Part shown: positions 56,763-64,000 of the stretch, one piece after another | Numbering within the stretch: the first letter of the stretch is position 1 | Layout: each line of letters begins with the position of its first letter | NCBI RefSeq assembly: GCF_045679555.1 | Contig: NC_092092.1 | Coordinates: 23,488,969 to 23,552,968 of the forward strand | DNA: 64,000 nt | Direction of reading: 5' to 3' | From: Salvelinus alpinus | Lineage: Eukaryota; Chordata; Actinopteri; Salmoniformes; Salmonidae | Made by a program: the position numbers and the translations under genes | Notes under the pieces: generated by a model | Told to the model about the DNA's origin: nothing | Seen by the model: only the letters and a program-made list of their open reading frames with translations | Database searches by the model: none

Positions 56763-57385
56763 TAGATATGTATTGGGGTAAGGGGACTAGGCAACAGGAT
56801 ATAAGATAAACAGAGTAGCAGCACCTTGCGTGTGAGTGGGTGTGCGGGTGTGTAGAGTCAGTATAAATGTATGTGCATATTATGTGTGAGTGAGAAAATG
56901 ATGGAGTGAGTGTTTGTGTGTGTGTGTGTTGGAGTGACAGTGTGTGTGAGTGTGTAGGTCCCTGTGAGTGTGCATAGAGACAGTGCAAATAGTGAAATAA
57001 AAGGTCAATAAAGATACAAGCTGTCCAGGAGTCTGTTGGTGTCAGACTTGATGAACCGGTACCTTTTGCCATGAGGCAGCAGAAAAAATTGTCTATGGCT
57101 TGGGTGGTTGGTGCCTTTGACAATTTTCCGGGCCTTCTTTTCACACTGCCTGATATAGAGGTCCTGGATGGCAGGGAGCTCGGCCCCAGTAATGTACTGG
57201 GATGTCCGCACAACCCTCTGTATTGCCATGCAATCGAGGGTGGTGTTATTTCCATACCAAGCAGTGATGCAGCCAGATCTCAATGGTACAGCTGTAGAAC
57301 CTTTTCAGGATTTGAGAGCCCATGTCAAACTTTTTCAACCTCCTGAGGGGGAAGAGGCACTGCCACAGTTCTTCACGACTGTGTG
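56763..57385 (-). mobile_element. Outer LINE (family A), right flank of the Sleeping Beauty relict
   Basis: The UTR continues (GATATAAGATAAACAGAGTAG), with TG-rich sequence at about 56820-56960, then the RT C terminus on - (RSGCITAWYGNNTTLDCMAI, DLYIRQCEKKARKIV, 57283-57005) and LFPLRRLKKFDMGSQILKR beyond. It is truncated near 57385. Confidence 0.85.
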
Positions 57386-58069
57386 TGTGTTTGTTCCAGT
57401 TCACAGGACAGGACAATCTACCCCAAGAGGAAGGGAATCTCAAATGTTGTAAAAGTTTAAGGAAAAGCTCAGTATTGGAAGAAAACTTACTCAATTTCAT
57501 TTTTTACTAAACTTTTGTTTATATTTGGCAATGATCCTTTTTGACTTTGCATAGGGGTTTAAAATAGTTACACTAAAACAATACCAGCAAAACCAACAGC
57601 ACAGGACAAGATAGTGGCAATACACATCTCCTTTGTTTCCCCCCACCTACTGTTATGTATTCTTGGGTATTTAAAATCTCTTTCGTGTCTACTGATTAAA
57701 GAACTAAACATGTTTTTACCAAACTGCTGCCTGTCGCCTTTTTTCATGAGAAGAAACGGAGAAGAAACTGAGAAAAGATATAGGGATCCACTCCAACGTT
57801 TGTTGGCCACACTAGAATTGGTGACTTTGGCGACACCTCGTGGACGTACTCGTTCTCTGCAACTAAAGTTTTGGCGCCCTTTCTGAACGCCCCTGCTCAC
57901 AAGTAGACATGCGCACTTCTCATTCGTCACATCGTTTCCGCTTCCTCTATGTATCCGATTATTTTTGAGAGGTCTGTTGTGTTTGTAGTTACACGTGCTG
58001 GTATTTTCCTGTAAAATGTTAAAGTTGGACTCACTTTTAAGCCTGAAATGTTTTGATAGCAAGTATTAT

Positions 58070-58409
58070 CTTCCGGTTAATGGTGTCCCATTTGCCTTCG
58101 CTTAAAAATATATATCGTTTGCGAGTAAGAACGGTGTCTATATTCGTTTGTTAGCTTAGCCAACAGTCGCTAGATACCCCATCCAAGCTAGCAATAAACC
58201 GGCTAACTAGCCTTTGGCCCTTTATCAAAATATTGCAATATTTATATTCTACTGCATGATATCAATATTTATACTCTACTGCATGATATAATGAACTGTA
58301 CGGTGAAGTTGGAGCATCTGTCTAATTTATTTTCGTCATCTTGTTTTTTTTCTCCTATTACATCGGATTTTCCAACACCAACGAAGTTGAAACCCATTGT
58401 TGGTCCATC
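58070..58409 (+). promoter_or_regulatory. Putative PPM1G promoter and 5' UTR
   Basis: CTTCCGG at 58070-58076 is an inverted ETS motif. There is no TATA box at an obvious distance from a start site. The coding exon begins at 58410 without a required upstream intron, so the 5' UTR may be continuous. The exact start is not visible. Confidence 0.35.
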
Positions 58410-61400
58410 ATGGGAGCTTACTTGTCGCAACCCAATACAGTAAAGTCCTCTTCCAACGGGGGAAACCAAAATATGAGCTATGGCTTTGCGGCCATGCAGG
58501 GCTGGCGTGTCTCAATGGAGGTAAGATGATCTAAACAAATTGCTAGCTGGATTGGATTCCGCAGTCATTCGTTGCCAGTATGGTGTCCAACTAACTAGCT
58601 ATCAGTTAGCTAGAATGCTAACTAAATTATTTGGTTCAGACAACAAAAAGTAGTGTAAGTTGTCTATAATGGGCTACACGTTATCAAACATATGGAGCTT
58701 GGTTTAGCTATCCAACCATTAAACACGTGGCTTAATAACTATCAACGTCAACATTGGCCAGCTAGCTGATTTTGTTGTTATCCAACAATGTAGCTAGGTA
58801 GCTTTCCTGCATGTATTTATATAGATATGTAAGATGTGCAAGACTGGGCCGTTAACATTAACAATGTAAATGCATCATGATTCATTTTCACATTCAAGTG
58901 GCACCGGTCTGATTTCTATGATGTAGCTGTTATACTGCTCATAGAAATGGCATTCCATGAGAGTAACGTTTTTGTTTCTTTCAACAGGATGCTCACAACT
59001 GCATTCCAGAACTGGATGATGAAACGGCTATGTTTGCTGTGTATGATGGACATGGAGGTACTGTTCTTTTTATCCTGAATAGTAACTTTTGTGCGTACCT
59101 TGATTGTATGTTATTTTTGTTAATATCAGACATTATTAAACAAGTTATTCTAAGTAATCAGTACTTGCTTTCTCAGGTGAGGAAGTAGCATTATACTGTT
59201 CCAAGTACCTTCCTGAAATGATTAAGGAACAGAAGACTTACAAAGATGGCAAACTGCAAAAGGTGAGTGCAAGAATGTTTTTGGGGTATGGAAAGGAATC
59301 CTCTTGACATGGGCAATTGAACATGTTACATATATGTAAGAGTCTATATAGAAAGTATACCCAATAAACATTGCGCAATCTCACTCACATTGTTAAAAGT
59401 GACTACCAACCAACTTTGGTTCAGTAGCTCTTGTTTTTGTTGTCAAACTCCACTCCATAGCAGCATACATTTGTCTTAGGTGGGTGGATGTGTTTCAGGC
59501 TTTGGAGGATGCATTTCTGGCCATTGATAGCAGGGTGACCACAGAGGAAGTGATCAAAGAGCTTGTTCAGATAGCTGGCCGCCCACAAGAGGAAGCACCA
59601 AATGAAAAAGTGGCTGAAGAAGATGATTGTAAGTACGCTGTAACAACTGACCAAGTTAAATATGTCGTTGTCATTCCTTGTGCTTTATTCAAAACAAATA
59701 GTTTGATTCAACCCCATGTGTTCCTTTCTGTCTGTTAGTGGACAATGAGGAGGCAGAACTTTTGCACGAAGAGGCCACCTTGACCATTGAAGAGTTACTT
59801 GTTCGCTATGGACAGAACCTCAATGCGATTAAACACAAGAAGCTCTGTCCGGAGGGCAAAAAAGAGTCTGGGGAAGGTGAACCACATTCCCATGGGGAGA
59901 AGGGCATCAACGGAGAAGTGGAGAGTGAGGTGGACAGCAATCGGAAGGCTGATGGTGCTGGAAGTGCAGCTGGTGGTGTGGGATTCTCCAAGCTGCGGGC
60001 CTGCAGGAGAGCAGGAGGGGACAGCTCTTCAGCGGCAGGAGCAGCAGGGTCCTCTGAAGGAGAAAAGGAAACTGGGCCCTCCTGCTCCTCCTCAGCAGCT
60101 CCGGCTCCAGGAGACACCAGCTCCAAGTTCTTTGAGGACAGTGACGAGTCAGGAGAAGAGGAAGACGAGGAGGGTAGCGAAGAGGAGGTGAGGGGGAAGA
60201 ACTCTCCTGCAGGAGTTAAGTTCCTGTTACTCTAACTCTGGTGCCCCCACCCTCTGCCTGAAGAGCTACTGGGTATTCAGGCTTTTGCCCAAACACAGTT
60301 CTTACACACCTGATTAAGCTTAAAGGTCCTGGTGAGGAGCTATTGGTAGAATCAGTTGATAGATTCTGGTTGGAGCAAAAGCCTGCAGAATGACTGCTCT
60401 CCGGGAGGAGGGTTGGGCACCTCTGCTGTAACTCATATTTGCTCTTCATAGATTTTCCCCCACTGGATTTTTCAACAAATAAACTGTTTGAATTTTTTTT
60501 GTAATTGTGGAAAGAATGTTGTGTGTTAATTATGTAATTCCGCTTCTATAGGATGCCAGTGAGGAAGATGAAGGTGAAAACAGTGACGAGGAAGAAGACA
60601 CTGAAGAGGGGGAGGACTCTGATGAAGAGAATGAGGAGATGTGCTACCCTGGAATGGATGGAAAAGAAGAGGTAGAATACACTCAGCTTAATTTTCAACT
60701 TAAACCTTGAATGGAGGGCACTTTATTAAAATGATTTCTGAGTAGCCTTGGTTGTTGTAATGGAGTGTTTTGTGTCTGAAGTAGTGATTACTTTCTATGC
60801 CTCCCTAAATGCAAAATATTATTCTGGGATTAATCTCCTTAGCTGTGTAGTGGGTTAATCACAGACCCTTTAAACGGAAGGTAGCTATTTTCAGAAACTG
60901 CCTTTTTCCCCCAGCCTGGCGCAGACAGTGGCACTACAGCAGTGGTGGCTCTGATCAGAGGGAAACAGCTGATTGTGGCAAACGCCGGTGACTCCCGCTG
61001 TGTGGTGTCTGAGAAGGGCAAGGCCATAGACATGTCCTACGACCACAAGCCAGAGGATGAGCTGGAGCTGGCCAGAATAAAGAATGCTGGTGGAAAGGTC
61101 ACCATGGACGGTCGCGTCAACGGAGGACTCAACCTCTCCAGGGCCATCGGTAAATCGATCCTCCTGCATTTCCTAGCCCTGGCATTTGATTTGAATTATC
61201 AGGCATTGTTTCCAGAAATATGTATTTTTTTTGCTGTTGAAGAAAAGATATTAGATTGAATGGGCCTTTGTGTTTTCAGGCGACCACTTTTACAAACGAA
61301 ACAAGGCCCTTGGCCCAGAGGAGCAGATGATCTCCTCAATGCCTGACGTCAAAGTGCTCACCCTCAACCCAGAGCACGACTTCATGATCATTGCATGCGA

Positions 61401-61942
61401 CGGAATCTGGTAGTTTGTTAGTTTTTTTCTTAAATTAAGGCCATACTTCAATAATCAATGTGTGAAATGGATCCACAGCTATATTTCCCTTCATTAATGA
61501 GTGTCATCCACAGGAACGTCATGAGCAGTCAAGAGGTTGTAGACTTTGTCAGTCAGAGAATAAAGCCTAATGGTGATGATACTGCCAGGCCTTTGTCCTC
61601 CATAGTTGAAGAAGTAAGATTATATATTTTTTTACTGTGTTGGGAAACCAAAGTTGATGTACCTGAGATCCACCACTCCCCTGTAATCATGACATTACTC
61701 ATTCTTTATTTAACAATGAACTAGCGCTATCAAACATTATTTTGTCTCCGTAGCTACTTGACCATTGCTTGGCACCTGATACATCTGGAGATGGCACGGG
61801 CTGTGACAACATGACCTGCATCATCATCACGTTCAGTACTCACCCTGGCAGCAGCATGGCCGACGGCACCAAGAAGAGAAAGCCTGAAGAGATTGTCCCA
61901 GAGAAGAATGGGAATGACAGCAAAAAGTCAAAAAGCAAATAG
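58410..61942 (+). CDS. ppm1g: PPM1G, protein phosphatase Mg2+/Mn2+-dependent 1G
   Basis: PPM1G is a nuclear PP2C-family Ser/Thr phosphatase, linked to spliceosome assembly and histone H2A-H2B dephosphorylation. Exons: 58410-58520, 58988-59057, 59177-59262, 59499-59628, 59739-60187, 60552-60671, 60915-61149, 61280-61409, 61514-61613, 61754-61942; all phases agree, 539 residues (human about 546). The start [10 protein letters not shown] has a Gly2 myristoylation-like context. Metal and phosphate residues of PP2C are present: MEDAH (D38), DGHGG (D57, G58), AGDSR (D348), LSRAIGD (D402), ACDGIW (D441) and GCDNMTC (D495). The catalytic domain is split by a long Ser/Gly-rich and then Asp/Glu-rich insert (about 150-320), typical of PPM1G. 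The C terminus KKRKPEE...KKSKSK is a basic, nuclear-localisation-like tail. No disabling change was found. Confidence 0.97.
59739..60671 (+). CDS. ppm1g: PPM1G acidic insert (exons 5 and 6)
   Basis: Exon 5 (59739-60187) encodes a low-complexity region rich in Ser, Gly and Ala, then Asp/Glu ([17 protein letters not shown]). Exon 6 (60552-60671) continues with 40 mostly acidic residues and ends YPGMDGKEE. This acidic domain interrupts the PP2C fold and distinguishes PPM1G from its relatives; in mammals it is linked to substrate binding and nuclear role. If the intron after 60187 is kept, the frame ends after about 15 more residues at 60235, giving a truncated protein without the second half of the catalytic domain. 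Confidence 0.92.
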
Positions 61943-62850
61943 AACTGCCAACAAGTACAATAACTCCAGTCCTTTTCACAAGCCAGAACTTTCCCATCTC
62001 TGAAAAGTTTAAAGACCATGGTCTCTGGGATAGGATGAGTTTTAGTTTAATGTCCCGAGACTGAAGAGAAAATATAAAAGTAAAATGGCCTCTTTGTAAT
62101 TATTGATTTTGCTTAACTGTCCTATTGGAAACGTGTCCTGTGAATCCTAGTGTACTGTTTTTGTCACCCATGCCCTTTATGTATATAATTTTCAATATTT
62201 GTTGATGGACGAAATGCATCTTTGTAATTGTGGATCAATGTGACATTTGGTACATACTCGTTTGACACCATTCTGTAATTACATACAAATACATTTTTAT
62301 TTTTTGTGTGACAAGTGACATCTACTTACTTTAAAAGGACAATCACTGTTTGCATGAGTCAAATGTCCCCCTAGGCAAAGAATACAGAAACTCCTCTCAA
62401 CAGTTCAATAGATTTGAAACTACTCAATTCACGTTACATTTTGTACTACGGTAGCTGTATTTAAAGAATACATTTTACATTCCTTGCACTCACATATTCC
62501 CAGAACAATTTGCCAACCACTTCTGAGTTAAGGCCACTATGCTATTTAAATGTCTGCCTTTGTCTCATGACTTGGTTTGCGCATAAAGATGGTGGCAACA
62601 CTGCTTTACATTTAGTTAATTATGGTCCAAATTTAGCAAATGCTTTTGATGGATTTAGTATAACTATTCATGGGACAAAAGCTTCTCGTGTATCTTTGTA
62701 TGCGTGACTTAAATGTCCAGTTAAAGGGTTAACCCAAATATTTTAGTAAATTTTATTTTGGTACTTTTTGAGAACATTGCGTTTCACTTGAAAAATCACA
62801 TGAAGTATTTTTTTCCCCTAAATCAATAAAGTTGCCAAAACCCCTTTTTA
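61943..62850 (+). other. PPM1G 3' UTR
   Basis: About 880 bases after the stop, AATAAA at 62825-62830 (within AATCAATAAAG) is the best polyadenylation signal. The UTR is AT-rich and has no repeat that I can name. Confidence 0.6.
62825..62830 (+). terminator. Polyadenylation signal AATAAA of PPM1G
   Basis: Canonical hexamer at the end of an AT-rich 3' UTR. It is followed by GTTGCC and a T-rich stretch (CCCCTTTTTATTTAATC), as expected near a cleavage site. Confidence 0.55.
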
Positions 62851-62943
62851 TTTAATCAGTAATGGAAATGGAGAGGTTGCACAATCATGTAGCAAAGCAC
62901 TAAAGCATCATGCCAATCGTTTCATACCTCAAGTGGTTTGGAG

Positions 62944-63053
62944 CTAGCCTGGGTGGGTACAAGTCTGTTTGTGTGATCATTCTACTCCTTGCCACTCCCC
63001 TTGTCATGTTAGGTGGTGGAATGATCACACAAACAGACTTGTACCCAGGCTAG
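62944..63053. repeat. Foldback element between PPM1G and the next gene
   Basis: CTAGCCTGGGTGGGTACAAG and GTCTGTTTGTGTGATCATTC at the left are mirrored by GAATGATCACACAAACAGAC and TTGTACCCAGGCTAG at the right. The arms are about 35-39 bases with one 4-base gap; the loop is 36 bases. It is probably a short MITE or its remnant. It lies in the tail-to-tail intergenic space. Confidence 0.85.
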
Positions 63054-63335
63054 TTGGAACTACTGTTCCCAAAATACTAATAAGCTCAGTTTTATTGGGG
63101 GGGTGAACATTTTATACCAAGTATATCCAACAGCAAATTGAATTTCTATACCACTCAAACTATTACATTTTCAAGATATGCTACACTGCAGATGAAATCA
63201 GAAAATACAATGTCATATAGGTATATATTAACCAGATTTACCATTACTCTTAAATCTTCTCATATGGCTATGGTAAAGTTGACAGTATAAACAAATGGAA
63301 AGTACATAAAACATGTTGGGCCTAGGTGTTTTGTT

Positions 63336-64000
63336 CTACCACATAGGGGTTCTGATGAACATCCCCATCCAGCTGTGAGAATCAGCCATCTGAAACAATA
63401 ATTGCATCTATATTAAACACAATCTGAATGTAACATAGCCAGTAGACTGTGGTACACACCTCTTTGTGCTCGATTCAAGTAAACCCTCATATATGCAGTA
63501 ACAGAAAAATCTGCCTATATTTGTCATAAGCAATACTTATGCTTACCTGCATTCTTTTATGAAGAAATCTCAACTGTTGGTTCAGCAACTCTATTTCCTA
63601 TTAAAATAAAAACATAATTCAGCTGACATACATTTATATGTATGATGATACTGTAGTTCCAATATTTTACATGAGTCATTTAGCAGACGCTCTTATGCAG
63701 AGCGACTTACATTAGTGAGTGCAAACATTTTGATACTTTTTTCATACAATATGATGGATTCTTATGATGTACCTGATAAATTTTCTCATGACGTCTTAAT
63801 TTAATCTGAGGAAATAGTTCTTCAAGTCTCACTATCTGAAAAAATAAATAATGACAAATCAATGCTTATTCCTCTCTGGATTATGAATATAGAAAGCCCT
63901 TAGAAATATTGTCTTACCCTTCTGACAACACCCTGTAGTCTTGTTCGCATACTTTTATTGATTACTGTCATGGCAATGGTCCGTGGTTTTGGAATGACTT
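63336..64000 (-). CDS. 3' exons of an unrecognised gene on - strand (partial, runs off the right edge)
   Basis: Read right to left, three small exons have good splice sites and matching phase 0: 64000-63918 (...VINKSMRTRLQGVVRR, donor AGG|GTAAGA), 63835-63773 (IVRLEELFPQIKLRRHEKIY then Q, donor CAG|GTACAT) and 63597-63547 (EIELLNQQLRFLHKRMQ, donor CAG|GTAAGC). A possible last exon, 63389-63336, follows TTGTTTCAG and ends at a TAG after 17 codons. The sequence is rich in Leu, Lys, Arg, Glu and Gln and would form helices or a coiled coil. I do not recognise the family. The first visible exon is open to the edge, so the gene continues beyond the window. Confidence 0.55.
63666..63720. repeat. Dispersed fish repeat in an intron of the - strand gene
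   Basis: GTCATTTAGCAGACGCTCTT then ATGCAGAGCGACTTACATTA matches a short repeat that I recall as widespread in teleosts (core GCAGACGCT...AGCGACTTACA). It lies between two exons of the - strand gene. Confidence 0.65.

Noticed and set aside
1-64000. CRISPR array, prophage or operon
   Set aside because: The tandem arrays have no spacers, and the genes have spliceosomal introns; this is vertebrate nuclear DNA.

Overview
The window looks like nuclear DNA of a salmonid fish (salmon, trout or char). Reasons: tRNA-derived SINEs of the salmonid HpaI type with the shared tail TTAAATAAAGGT; many degraded Tc1-like transposons, including one of the Sleeping Beauty type; several L2-like LINE families; a SINE-partner LINE; and two conserved vertebrate genes with clean GT/AG introns. 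All names come from reading the sequence and from memory of the families; no database search was run.

Layout. 1-3190: intergenic sequence without a recognisable exon. 3192-3358: a 5'-truncated SINE just before a putative promoter and 5' UTR exon (to 3518). 3934-16045: FAM120B (constitutive coactivator of PPAR-gamma) on the + strand. I could resolve nine coding exons and a short tenth, about 738 residues. Its introns hold a hAT-like foldback element with an 8-bp target duplication, a 44-bp minisatellite, a long-armed MITE, a 40-bp minisatellite split by a Tc1-like element that itself contains a solo LTR, and the penultimate coding exon is a 54-bp minisatellite read as an 18-residue repeat.

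16.1-57.4 kb is gene-poor and rich in transposons: a GGGGTAAGTTGAGC-type repeat, a small TA-flanked MITE, an HpaI SINE, five Tc1-like copies and many LINE pieces nested up to three deep. The clearest nest is LINE > Sleeping Beauty relict > LINE at 53.6-57.4 kb. The best preserved LINE ORF (49.3-51.6 kb) carries one frameshift and one late stop. Three splice-flanked open segments at 32.07, 38.79 and 39.02 kb may be exons of an unidentified gene.

58410-61942: PPM1G (PP2C-type, Mn/Mg-dependent Ser/Thr phosphatase) on the + strand, ten coding exons, 539 residues, apparently intact, with a 3' UTR to a polyadenylation signal near 62.83 kb. 63.3-64.0 kb: the 3' exons of an unrecognised gene on the - strand, running off the right edge and facing PPM1G tail to tail. 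The two named genes are independent loci: a nuclear coactivator of the XPG/asteroid fold and a nuclear phosphatase linked to pre-mRNA splicing. I saw no prokaryote-style operon or CRISPR, and no convincing new multi-gene system. The most unusual material is the FAM120B coding repeat, the orphan exons and the transposon nesting.
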